From positions 1 to 6,150 of the forward strand of contig JAFAHP010000122.1 of NCBI GenBank assembly GCA_019237175.1: 6,150 bases of DNA. Direction: 5' to 3'. The position numbers and the translations under genes are program-made. Positions 1 to 6,123 of the stretch are shown here, in pieces (within the stretch, counting starts at the first letter, position 1; each line of letters opens with the position of its first letter). The notes under the pieces were generated by a model that saw only the letters and a program-made list of their open reading frames with translations, did not search any database and was not told where the DNA came from. The stretch is from Alphaproteobacteria bacterium. Lineage in GTDB: Bacteria > Pseudomonadota > Alphaproteobacteria > ATCC43930 > CGMCC-115725.

Positions 1-96
1 TCAAGACAACATATCCCCTTCTTTCAGCCTAGGTATCATTGCTGAATTTCATCGGGTTAGCGCACATATTCACTGCTTTGGCCCACTTTCGAAATC

Positions 97-115
97 CGCC
101 AGGTTTGACCTGGCG
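97..115. promoter_or_regulatory. Perfect 8-bp-arm dyad upstream of hemE, candidate operator or leader hairpin
   Basis: CGCCAGGT (97-104), spacer TTG, ACCTGGCG (108-115) is a perfect inverted repeat of 19 bp. It lies about 110 nt before the hemE start. No T-tract follows on the + strand, so it is not an intrinsic terminator. A partial echo (CCTGGT, 120-125) lies just downstream. The symmetry would suit a dimeric regulator binding site or a stable 5'-leader hairpin. Which regulator, if any, cannot be told from the sequence. Confidence 0.4.
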
Positions 116-215
116 AGAGCCTGGTAAGCTCAGAAGTAACCGGAGGATCATATTTAATCCCCGACATCCCCAGTTTCATCAACTTCCACTACTAAAGAGA
201 TTATATAGGAAGAAG

Positions 216-220
216 AGGAG
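216..220 (+). promoter_or_regulatory. Shine-Dalgarno site that fixes the hemE start
   Basis: AGGAG at 216-220, inside a purine run from 208, lies 7 nt before the GTG at 228. This is ideal spacing and the main reason for choosing 228 over the upstream ATG at 39 or the second GTG at 234. Confidence 0.75.
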
Positions 221-227
221 CAGCGTT

Positions 228-1277
228 GTGAGTGTGGGCACCGCTACCAAACCGCTCTTGCGTGCATTGGCTGGCGAGATAGTGGTGCCGCCGCCGTGGT
301 GGCTGATGCGCCAAGCCGGCCGGTATCTGCCCGAATATCGCGCGGTCCGCGGTAGGGTGAGGAGTTTCGTCGAGCTGTGTCTGAACCCGGCTCTTGCAAG
401 CGAGCTGACGCTGCAGCCGGTGCGCCGCTTCGGCATGGATGCCGCGATCTTATTTTCTGACATTCTGCTGCTGCCCTACGCCTTGGGCCAAGCGCTCGAT
501 TTCCGTGAGGGCGAAGGTCCGGTATTAGATCCGGTTTCGGACCGCCACGGCGTCGCTCGGCTGGCATCGACGCCCGCCTTGCCTCGGCTCGAAGCGGTGC
601 TTGAGACGGTACGGCAGGTGCGCGCAGCGCTCGGTGCACGGACCGCTCTCATCGGATTTGCCGGCGCGCCGTGGACGGTAGCGACCTATATGGTCGAAGG
701 CGGCGGCAGCCGGGATTTCCGGCGGGTCAAAGGCTGGGCCTATCGCGACCCGAGAGGCTTCGGTGAATTGATCGACCTGCTGACCGAGGCGACAACCGAA
801 TTCCTCGCAGCACAGATCGCCGCGGGCGCCGAAGTCGTGCAACTGTTCGACAGCTGGGCCGGGGTTTTGCCTGACAGGGAGTTCGCGCGCTGGGTGATCG
901 AACCAACGGCGCGCATCGTCTCGGAAATAAAAAGACGGCATCCCGACTGTCCGGTAATCGGCTTTCCGCGCGGTGCCGGGGTGTTGTACGAACGCTATGT
1001 CAATGAAACCTGCGTTGCTGCGGTCTCGCTCGATACTACCCTTCCGGCAGACTTTGCCTGCAGAAAGCTCGGCTCGCACGTCGCATTGCAGGGCAACCTC
1101 GATCCGGTGCTGCTGCTGACCGGCGGTGATAGTCTGGCAAGGGCCGTTGGCCAACTCTGTCATTCATTCGCGGGGATGCGCTGGGTGTTCAATCTCGGTC
1201 ACGGCGTTCTGCCCGAAACGCCGCCTGAGAATGTCGCCGCCCTCGGGCGTCTGCTCAACAGCTCGCTTTCCGCCTGA
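228..1277 (+). CDS. hemE: Uroporphyrinogen decarboxylase (HemE)
   Basis: Cytoplasmic, cofactor-free enzyme that removes the four acetate carboxyls of uroporphyrinogen III to give coproporphyrinogen III in the haem pathway. From the GTG at 228 it is 349 aa, the usual family length. Visible family signatures: the N-terminal LMRQAGRYLPEYR block with substrate-binding R28 and R32; the FSDILLLP block with D78, equivalent to the aspartate that contacts the pyrrole NH groups; GAPWTVATYMVEGG with Y154; LFDSWAG with S209; and the C-terminal FNLGHGVLPETP with H325. All expected active-site residues are present, so it should be active. A double tryptophan (W24-W25) replaces the more usual single W in the first block, probably harmless. 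It is the first gene of a tight cluster: hemH begins one base after its stop. Family knowledge gives the function; the operon is inferred from spacing. Confidence 0.96.
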   Translation: MSVGTATKPLLRALAGEIVVPPPWWLMRQAGRYLPEYRAVRGRVRSFVELCLNPALASELTLQPVRRFGMDAAILFSDILLLPYALGQALDFREGEGPVLDPVSDRHGVARLASTPALPRLEAVLETVRQVRAALGARTALIGFAGAPWTVATYMVEGGGSRDFRRVKGWAYRDPRGFGELIDLLTEATTEFLAAQIAAGAEVVQLFDSWAGVLPDREFARWVIEPTARIVSEIKRRHPDCPVIGFPRGAGVLYERYVNETCVAAVSLDTTLPADFACRKLGSHVALQGNLDPVLLLTGGDSLARAVGQLCHSFAGMRWVFNLGHGVLPETPPENVAALGRLLNSSLSA

Positions 1278-1278
1278 G

Positions 1279-2286
1279 ATGGCGCGCATTGCGGTCGTGT
1301 TGATGAATCTGGGCGGGCCGGACTCGCTTGCAGCCGTCGAGCCGTTTTTGATCAACTTATTCAGCGACCCGGCAATTATTCGGCTGCCTTGGGCACTGAG
1401 AATGCCGCTGGCGCGGCTGATCGCGCATGCCCGCGCCCGGACCGCTCGGAAAATTTATAGCAGGCTTGGCGGCGCATCGCCGCTGCTCGTGAATACCAGG
1501 GCCCAGGCGGAAGCGCTTGAGAGGGCGCTCGGTCCGGACTATCGCTCCTTTATCGCGATGCGCTATTGGCATCCGACAAGCGGCGAGGCAGCGAAGGCGG
1601 TTGCCGCCTGGCAGCCCGAGGAAATCGTATGCCTGCCGCTTTATCCGCAATTGTCGACAACGACGACGTCATCATCGCTTGCGGCTTGGCGCCGGGCGGC
1701 GGCGGATCTCGGAATTGATCGCCCGACGCGGGTGGTTTGCTGCTACCCCGACGCGAACGGGTTTATCGAAGCGGTAGTGGGCCTTGCTCGTCCAGCGCTC
1801 GAGCGCGCATCAGAATTCGCGAAGCCGCCACGGCTGTTGCTGACGGCGCACGGGCTGCCCAAGAAAATCGCCGAGACGGGCGACCCGTATCGCAACCAGG
1901 TCGGGTTGACAGCGCGGGCGATCGTCGCCGCGTTGGCCCGCCCCGGGCTCGATTGGCAGGTTTGTTATCAGAGTCGTGTGGGACCGCTCGAATGGATCGG
2001 GCCGGCGACCGATGGCGAAGTTCGCCGCGCCGGGAGAGACGGGGTTCCGGTGGTCATGGTCCCGATCTCGTTTGTTTCCGAGCACTCGGAGACTCTGGTC
2101 GAGCTCGATATCGATTACCGGGAAATCGCTGAAAAGGCCGGCGTGCCGGCCTATTTTCGGGTTGCGACGGTCGGCGTCGAGCGGGCTTTCATTGACGAGC
2201 TTGCGCAGGCCGTCGTTCGCGCCGTACCGCAGACATGTCCGGCACTCGCTGGAGGTGTCTGCGCCGATGAGGGGCAGGCGGTGTGA
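1279..2286 (+). CDS. hemH: Ferrochelatase (HemH)
   Basis: Protohaem ferro-lyase, which inserts Fe2+ into protoporphyrin IX as the last step of protohaem synthesis, normally at the inner face of the membrane. The product is 335 aa, normal for bacteria. It opens with the family start VVLMNLGGPDS. It carries the LLLTAHGLP motif with the metal/proton-handling H191, the QSRVGPLEWIGPATD block (about 231-245) and the PISFVSEHSETLVELDIDY block with catalytic-type E271. The start at 1279 is chosen because the conserved N-terminus begins there; the frame is open to 1126, but that stretch overlaps hemE. There is only one base between the hemE stop and this ATG and no good Shine-Dalgarno site, so translation is probably coupled to hemE. 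Two cysteines near the C-terminus (C320, C328) lie where some alphaproteobacterial and animal ferrochelatases carry [2Fe-2S] ligands, but the full ligand set is not obvious. Confidence 0.96.
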   Translation: MARIAVVLMNLGGPDSLAAVEPFLINLFSDPAIIRLPWALRMPLARLIAHARARTARKIYSRLGGASPLLVNTRAQAEALERALGPDYRSFIAMRYWHPTSGEAAKAVAAWQPEEIVCLPLYPQLSTTTTSSSLAAWRRAAADLGIDRPTRVVCCYPDANGFIEAVVGLARPALERASEFAKPPRLLLTAHGLPKKIAETGDPYRNQVGLTARAIVAALARPGLDWQVCYQSRVGPLEWIGPATDGEVRRAGRDGVPVVMVPISFVSEHSETLVELDIDYREIAEKAGVPAYFRVATVGVERAFIDELAQAVVRAVPQTCPALAGGVCADEGQAV

Positions 2287-2732
2287 GCCGCTGGCTTGCC
2301 GCTGTTTATCCCTGGATCAAGGCGGCGCACATCCTTGCGGTAATCGCTTGGATGGCGGGTTTGCTCTACTTGCCGAGGCTGTTTGTCTATCACGCGATGA
2401 CGCCAATTGGTTCAGGTCAGTCCGAGACCTTCAAAATCATGGAGCGGCGTCTGCAGCGCGGGATAATGAGCCCAGCGATGATTGCGACACTGCTGTTTGG
2501 TGCACTGATCGCTGCCACGCCTGGGATCGTCGACTGGCACAGGGGCTGGATCTGGGCCAAACTCGGTCTCGTCACGGGGTTGGTCGCCTATCATCATCAG
2601 TTGGCCTGGTGGCGGCGCGCATTTGCCGACGACCACAACCGGCATTCGCCGCGCTTTTTTCGAATTGCCAACGAACTGCCGACGATTGTGCTGATCGCGA
2701 TTGTCATACTCGTCGTGGTAAAGCCATTTTGA
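2283..2732 (+). CDS. hemJ: Protoporphyrinogen IX oxidase, HemJ type
   Basis: Small inner-membrane enzyme that oxidises protoporphyrinogen IX to protoporphyrin IX, feeding HemH. HemJ replaces HemG/HemY in most alphaproteobacteria and cyanobacteria. The product is 149 aa, the typical size. Four hydrophobic segments are visible at about 11-30, 62-80, 87-104 and 130-147. Family landmarks: WIKAAHILAVIAWMAGLLYLPR with H16 in helix 1, the RLFVYH segment, HHQLAWWRR (about 104-112), and the closing FFRIANELPT...VVVKPF. The GTG start overlaps the last four bases of hemH (GTGA), and a purine-rich GAGGGG lies shortly upstream, so translational coupling is likely. HemJ and ferrochelatase acting in sequence makes the adjacency sensible. 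Nothing appears truncated. Confidence 0.94.
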   Translation: MSRWLAAVYPWIKAAHILAVIAWMAGLLYLPRLFVYHAMTPIGSGQSETFKIMERRLQRGIMSPAMIATLLFGALIAATPGIVDWHRGWIWAKLGLVTGLVAYHHQLAWWRRAFADDHNRHSPRFFRIANELPTIVLIAIVILVVVKPF

Positions 2733-2804
2733 TCGACAGCTGTGTATTTAGAGGGTTGCCGGGGGCTTGATATCCGGTTTGACTTGCCCATCTTCTTTGG
2801 CTGA

Positions 2805-2835
2805 GGGGAAACGCCTAATTGGAGGCCGTTTCCTC
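2805..2835 (+). other. Stem-loop in the rho leader
   Basis: GGGGAAACG (2805-2813) pairs with CGTTTCCTC (2827-2835), including one G-U pair. A further CC (2814-2815) pairs with GG (2824-2825) around a bulged C2826, closing an 8-nt loop. That gives about 11 bp. The following sequence is C-rich, not a T-tract, so this is not a classic intrinsic terminator. It could end the hem transcript with Rho's help or act as a control hairpin for rho. Confidence 0.45.
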
Positions 2836-2868
2836 CCGTTACTCCCCGTCCCCCCTCGCTTGAACCTT
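2829..2868 (+). promoter_or_regulatory. C-rich, G-poor segment, candidate Rho-loading (rut-like) site
   Basis: The 40 bases count as 20 C, 13 T, 4 G and 3 A. C-over-G, weakly structured RNA is what Rho binds through its primary site. Its position before rho itself suggests autogenous attenuation, or Rho-dependent termination of the hem transcript. No sequence consensus exists for such sites, so the call rests on composition and place. Confidence 0.35.
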
Positions 2869-2889
2869 TGGCCCTGCGAAGTGTTTTAA
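2860..2889 (+). promoter_or_regulatory. Weak candidate promoter for rho
   Basis: TTGAAC (2860-2865), an 18-nt gap and TTTTAA (2884-2889) loosely match a sigma-70 type promoter about 55 nt before the rho start. The -10 match is poor. If used, transcripts would begin downstream of the hairpin and the C-rich segment. Confidence 0.25.
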
Positions 2890-2943
2890 AGCAGGATTTC
2901 GTTTGGACGGGCGAGCCCCGCCTCCCACCTCTCGCGACTTCCC

Positions 2944-4200
2944 ATGAACCTCCAGGAACTCAAGCGCAAATCCCCCGCCGAGCTTTTGGCATTTGCCGAA
3001 GAGCTTGAAATAGAAAATGCATCTTCACTGCGCAAGCAGGATATGTTGTTTGCCATTCTCAAGCAACTTGCCGAGAACGATGTCCCGATTTATGGCGACG
3101 GCGTGCTCGAGGTTTTGCCGGATGGCTTCGGATTCTTGCGCTCGCCGGAAGCTAATTATCTACCAGGACCTGACGATATCTATGTCAGCCCTAGCCAGGT
3201 CCGGCGCTTCGGGCTTCGCACCGGTGACACGGTAGAGGGCGAGATTCGCTCACCGCGCGACGGCGAGCGTTACTTCGCCTTGTTGAAGGTCAGCGGGATC
3301 AATTTTGAGGAACCGGAGCGGCTGCGCCAGCGCATCAATTTCGACAACCTGACCCCGCTTTACCCCGAGGAAAAACTGGAGCTTGAGTTTGACGACCCGA
3401 CCCGGCGGGATCTGACGACCCGGGTCATCGACCTGATCACGCCTCTGGGCAAGGGCCAACGGGCGCTGATCGTTTCGCCTCCGCGCGCCGGCAAGACGGT
3501 GATGCTGCAGAACATTGCACACGCGATCATGGCGAACCATCCCGAGGTTTATCTGATTGTCTTGTTGATCGATGAGCGACCGGAGGAGGTGACCGATATG
3601 GCCCGCTCGGTCCGCGGCGAGGTCATCAGCTCGACTTTCGACGAGCCGGCGCAGCGTCACGTGCAGATCGCCGAAATGGTCATCGAAAAAGCCAAGCGGC
3701 TCGTTGAGCACAAGCGCGACGTCGTCATCCTGCTCGATTCGATCACTCGGTTGGCGCGCGCCTATAACACGGTCGTGCCGTCTTCCGGCAAAGTGCTGAC
3801 CGGTGGTGTCGATGCGAATGCATTACAGCGGCCAAAGCGCTTTTTTGGTGCCGCGCGCAACATCGAGGAGGGCGGCTCGCTGACGATCATCGCCACCGCG
3901 CTGATCGACACCGGCTCGCGCATGGACGAGGTGATCTTTGAAGAGTTCAAAGGCACCGGCAATTCGGAAATCATTCTCGATCGCAAGGTTGCCCATAAGC
4001 GTACCTTCCCGTCGATCGACATAACCAAATCCGGCACCCGCAAGGAAGAGCTACTGGTCGACCGCGGCGTGTTGTCGATGATGTGGGTGTTGCGGCGCGT
4101 GCTGACGCCGATGGGCACCATTGATGGTCTCGAATTCTTGATCAACAAACTCAAGGAATCGAAGACCAACGCCGAGTTCTTCGATGCCATGAACACCTAA
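2944..4200 (+). CDS. rho: Transcription termination factor Rho
   Basis: Hexameric RNA-dependent ATPase and helicase that loads on C-rich nascent RNA and releases RNA polymerase. At 418 aa it is almost the same length as E. coli Rho, and residue numbers coincide. An N-terminal helical domain is followed by a cold-shock-like RNA-binding fold with DGFGFLRS (60-67; F62, F64) and pocket residues Y80, E108 and Y110. The ATPase core has the Walker A SPPRAGKT (178-185), catalytic E211, Walker B VILLD ending at D265, the Q-loop SGKVLTGGVDANAL (281-294), the R-loop TGSRMD (323-328) and arginine finger R366. No key residue is missing. The start at 2944 matches the family N-terminus (MNLQELKRKSPAELL), although no clear Shine-Dalgarno site precedes it. 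It lies downstream of hemJ and may be co-transcribed or have its own promoter. Confidence 0.98.
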   Translation: MNLQELKRKSPAELLAFAEELEIENASSLRKQDMLFAILKQLAENDVPIYGDGVLEVLPDGFGFLRSPEANYLPGPDDIYVSPSQVRRFGLRTGDTVEGEIRSPRDGERYFALLKVSGINFEEPERLRQRINFDNLTPLYPEEKLELEFDDPTRRDLTTRVIDLITPLGKGQRALIVSPPRAGKTVMLQNIAHAIMANHPEVYLIVLLIDERPEEVTDMARSVRGEVISSTFDEPAQRHVQIAEMVIEKAKRLVEHKRDVVILLDSITRLARAYNTVVPSSGKVLTGGVDANALQRPKRFFGAARNIEEGGSLTIIATALIDTGSRMDEVIFEEFKGTGNSEIILDRKVAHKRTFPSIDITKSGTRKEELLVDRGVLSMMWVLRRVLTPMGTIDGLEFLINKLKESKTNAEFFDAMNT

Positions 4201-4268
4201 CGAGGCTTCGCCTCAGACCGACGAGGCATGTGGCGGCGTTGGCTCCGATCGCCGGTTCGTGACGAGCT

Positions 4269-4326
4269 CTGGTACAAGACCAGTCTCAAGAGGACCGATC
4301 AACGGTCTAGGCGCCCCTGACGGGGC
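4269..4326 (+). repeat. Array of three short hairpins in the leader of the orphan gene
   Basis: Three perfect 5-bp stems occur in a row: CTGGT-ACAAG-ACCAG (4269-4283), GACCG-ATCAA-CGGTC (4293-4307) and GCCCC-TGAC-GGGGC (4313-4326). Loops are 5, 5 and 4 nt and the gaps are 9 and 5 nt. The last hairpin is followed by AAAA and lies 14 nt before the Shine-Dalgarno site. The regular size and spacing suggest a structured RNA leader or hairpins recognised by the encoded protein. No named riboswitch or ncRNA family is recognised. Confidence 0.5.
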
Positions 4327-4340
4327 AAAACCGAACGACC

Positions 4341-4344
4341 GGAG
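4341..4344 (+). promoter_or_regulatory. Ribosome binding site of the orphan gene
   Basis: GGAG lies 8 nt before the ATG at 4353, within GACCGGAGCC. It supports this start and shows that the gene has its own translation signal and is not coupled to rho. Confidence 0.65.
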
Positions 4345-4352
4345 CCGACAAA

Positions 4353-5957
4353 ATGATAGCACAGAGTGTTGCGGCGATTGTCGCCGATCATGTGCGGCTG
4401 ACGGTCGAGGCGATCGACCGGATGTATCTGAACGTTTATGTCCCGCAGTTGCAGTGCGCTTTCGGGGCGGCGAACTTCTTTCGCAAACACCGTGGGCAGC
4501 CGTTGGCCTCCTCGGCGCTGATGGCTCCGATCAGCCGCGGGTTCGTCGCCGAACTGGAGCGTTTTGCCGCCCGTCATCGGCTGCCCGTCGTCACGTTTGC
4601 CAAGGGCCAGCGCAAAGACGACGTGATGGCCGAGCATCTGCGCCGCTTTACGGCCGAGGAAGGCGTCGTCTTCATCGGCAAAGCCCAGGAGCGGGCCTCG
4701 GTGTTCCGCACCCTGAAGCGGCGCAGCCCCGGCAGCGGCCGCGCTTATCCGTGGATCGTCAAGTCGACGGCGATGGTCAACCAATACTACATCTATGCCG
4801 TCGATCGCGATTTTGGTCCCTTCTTTCTCAAGTTCTGCAGCTACTTCCCATACAATGCAAAACTGTGCCTCAACGGCCATGAATACGCCAAGTGTCAACT
4901 GGCCCAGAACGCGATCGCCTACCAGGCTCTCGACAACGGCGTCCTCAGCTGTGCCGATCCCGCCCGGCTGCAACGGATTTGCGACGAACTCTCCGCCGAG
5001 AAGATCGACACTCTGCTGCGCAAGTGGTTGCGCCGCCTGCCGCACCCCTTCACCACCGCGGATCTACGCGCGGGCTACCGGTACGACATCTCGATCCTGC
5101 AAGCCGAGTTTTCCCTGACCCAGGTACTCGATCGCCCGGTGCACGGCCGCATCTTCTTCGAGCAGGTCATCCGCGAGAACCTCGATCTCGGTCGCCCCGA
5201 GCAAGTCCAGCTGATCTTCGATCGCCGCATCACCCGCAGAACCCCGGGACGGACGCGAACCCGCATCCTCACCCAAGGCGTCACCCCCTCGCTCCACGTC
5301 TACTACAAAAACACGCGCATCAAGCAGTATCACAAGGAGCAGCGCGCGCTGCGCACCGAGACCACGATCAACAACACCTACGACTTCGGCGTCGGCAAAC
5401 GCCTGCACAACCTGCCCAAATTGCGCGATATCGGATTCGCCGCCAATCGCCGACTGCTCAAAGTCGAACGCCTTAGTTTTGATTGCATCCTCGCCGAGGA
5501 TGTCTTTCGCCGCATCAACGGCCCCGTCGAGCAGGCCGGCCAACGCGCCTCCGGACTGCGCTTTGCCGATCCGCGCATCCACCCCCTGTGGCACGCCCTG
5601 ATCCTCTTCCGCCTACTGCCAGCCGGCTTTCGCCGAGCCAACCTGCGCCCCTATCTCGCCGAACTCTCCGGCTGCGATCCGCAAACCCTCGGACCCGGCG
5701 CCATGACCTACCAGCTCCGCCGCCTGCGCTTGCACGGCATGATCGAACGCCTACCAAATTCCTACTCCTATCGCGTCACCCAAACCGGGTTCCGTGCCGC
5801 TCTCTTCTTCAGCCGCACCTACAACCGCCTGCTCCGCCCAGGCCTCGCCGCCGTCGTCCCCGCACACCCCACCCTACCGACCCCGCTCACCCGGGCCTTC
5901 GCACGCCTCGACGCCCACATCACCACCGCCATCGCCGAACTCGCCCTGACCCCGTAA
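4353..5957 (+). CDS. Uncharacterised 534-aa protein, probable nucleic-acid binding, possible mobile-unit protein
   Basis: I cannot assign a named family. It resembles, from memory only, long 'hypothetical proteins' found scattered in soil and metagenomic genomes. There is no signal peptide and no clear membrane segment, so it is probably cytoplasmic. Visible blocks: RMYLNVYVPQLQ (23-34), FFRKHRG (42-48), VTFAKGQRKDD (80-90), VVFIGKAQERASVFRT (105-120), STAMVNQYYIY (138-148), an aromatic FGPFFLKFCSYFPYNAKLCLNG (154-175), LLRKWLRRLPHPFT (221-234), YDISILQAEFSLTQVLDRP (244-262), and a very basic stretch from about 290 to 350 with RRTPGRTRTR and RIKQYHKEQRALRTETTINN. Residues 450-485 (TYQLRRLRLHGMIERL...YRVTQTGFRAAL) have the pattern of a winged-helix domain. 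The basic centre and this end suggest DNA or RNA binding. A nuclease, recombinase or transposase role is possible, but no catalytic motif is recognised. Base skew changes sharply along the gene, with a very C-rich end. It occupies the place after rho where mnmE is common, which suggests acquisition. Confidence 0.85.
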   Translation: MIAQSVAAIVADHVRLTVEAIDRMYLNVYVPQLQCAFGAANFFRKHRGQPLASSALMAPISRGFVAELERFAARHRLPVVTFAKGQRKDDVMAEHLRRFTAEEGVVFIGKAQERASVFRTLKRRSPGSGRAYPWIVKSTAMVNQYYIYAVDRDFGPFFLKFCSYFPYNAKLCLNGHEYAKCQLAQNAIAYQALDNGVLSCADPARLQRICDELSAEKIDTLLRKWLRRLPHPFTTADLRAGYRYDISILQAEFSLTQVLDRPVHGRIFFEQVIRENLDLGRPEQVQLIFDRRITRRTPGRTRTRILTQGVTPSLHVYYKNTRIKQYHKEQRALRTETTINNTYDFGVGKRLHNLPKLRDIGFAANRRLLKVERLSFDCILAEDVFRRINGPVEQAGQRASGLRFADPRIHPLWHALILFRLLPAGFRRANLRPYLAELSGCDPQTLGPGAMTYQLRRLRLHGMIERLPNSYSYRVTQTGFRAALFFSRTYNRLLRPGLAAVVPAHPTLPTPLTRAFARLDAHITTAIAELALTP

Positions 5958-6046
5958 AACTTGACACATTCACACCATCTGTCCAAAGCCAAGCAGAGCT
6001 AGCGTCATGCTGCACGGGTGGCGCGTCTACAACGCCCTTAGCCGCG

Positions 6047-6059
6047 CCGGGTATCCCGG
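6047..6059. repeat. Short GC-rich inverted repeat
   Basis: CCGGG (6047-6051), TAT, CCCGG (6055-6059) forms a perfect 5-bp stem with a 3-nt loop. It has the same stem size as the hairpins before the orphan gene but no shared sequence. It is not followed by a T-tract. Confidence 0.35.
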
Positions 6060-6115
6060 GTAGCTCAATCCGTCTTCAACGAAGTCGCGCGCTTGTCCCG
6101 GGCGGCGCAAAGAAG

Positions 6116-6123
6116 AGGAGGAG
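6116..6123 (+). promoter_or_regulatory. Strong Shine-Dalgarno site for the gene at the window end
   Basis: AGGAGGAG lies 7 nt before the ATG at 6131. The purine run around it (AGAAGAGGAG, 6111-6120) is the same ten bases found before hemE (211-220), with the same 7-nt spacing to the start codon. Confidence 0.55.

Larger units (their letters stand above)
1..227. other. Non-coding region upstream of hemE
   Basis: No convincing gene lies here. The hemE reading frame stays open back to position 39, but the residues it would add do not look like uroporphyrinogen decarboxylase, and a strong ribosome binding site sits just before 228. Contents: a small inverted repeat TTCAGC (23-28) / GCTGAA (41-46) followed by TTT, a weak candidate for an upstream terminator; a perfect dyad at 97-115; and an AT-rich stretch around 148-158 and 198-207. 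I could not find a well-spaced -35/-10 pair. The TTGACC at 105-110 has no acceptable -10 16-18 nt downstream. The hem promoter is therefore either non-canonical or beyond the window edge. Confidence 0.6.
2733..2943 (+). other. hemJ-rho intergenic region, probable rho leader
   Basis: This 211-nt stretch has no plausible gene. It contains a strong hairpin (2805-2835), a C-rich and G-poor segment (about 2829-2868) and a weak promoter candidate (2860-2889). The last bases before the rho ATG are pyrimidine-rich and carry no clear Shine-Dalgarno sequence. In E. coli, rho controls its own expression through Rho-dependent termination in its leader. The composition here would allow the same, but this is inference. 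Confidence 0.5.
4201..4352 (+). other. Structured non-coding leader between rho and the orphan gene
   Basis: This stretch contains no gene of its own but is rich in small inverted repeats. GAGGC-TTC-GCCTC (4202-4214) lies immediately after the rho stop. A 5-bp stem with an 11-nt loop is possible (CGGCG 4234-4238 with CGCCG 4250-4254). Three tight hairpins follow at 4269-4326, then a Shine-Dalgarno site at 4341-4344. None is followed by a T-tract, so there is no intrinsic terminator for rho. The end of the rho transcription unit and the start of the candidate inserted unit must both lie here, but the exact junction is not visible. Confidence 0.55.
4261..5966 (+). mobile_element. Candidate orphan mobile unit: hairpin leader plus 534-aa gene
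   Basis: Bounds are approximate. The grounds are a stand-alone gene of unfamiliar type inserted after rho, its own structured leader and ribosome binding site, codon and base composition unlike the hem-rho genes, and non-coding flanks on both sides. Against it: I compared the two flanks by eye and found no terminal inverted repeats, no target-site duplication and no known transposase or recombinase motif. A single-copy acquired gene is the main alternative. Confidence 0.3.

Noticed and set aside
39..227. N-terminal extension of HemE from an ATG at 39
   Set aside because: The added residues have no resemblance to the family and the clear ribosome site points to 228.
1126..1278. Longer HemH start inside hemE
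   Set aside because: The conserved ferrochelatase N-terminus begins at 1279; the rest is hemE read in another frame.
4202..4214. Intrinsic terminator of rho (GAGGC-TTC-GCCTC)
   Set aside because: Only a 5-bp stem and no T-tract; kept only as a small inverted repeat.
4259..4882. Open frame of 207 codons on the + strand overlapping the orphan gene
   Set aside because: Low-complexity, arginine-rich translation typical of a shadow frame in GC-rich DNA, with no ribosome site.
4299..5045. Open frame of 248 codons on the - strand
   Set aside because: Antisense shadow of the orphan gene; the + frame has a good ribosome site and coherent protein-like blocks.
5961..5989. TTGACA as a -35 box after the orphan gene
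   Set aside because: No -10-like hexamer at 16-18 nt spacing.
6007..6063. 18-codon open frame
   Set aside because: No ribosome site and too short to distinguish from chance.
6055..6078. tRNA-like stretch GGGTAGCTCAAT
   Set aside because: No matching GAGC for a D-stem, no T-loop sequence and no acceptor pairing follow.
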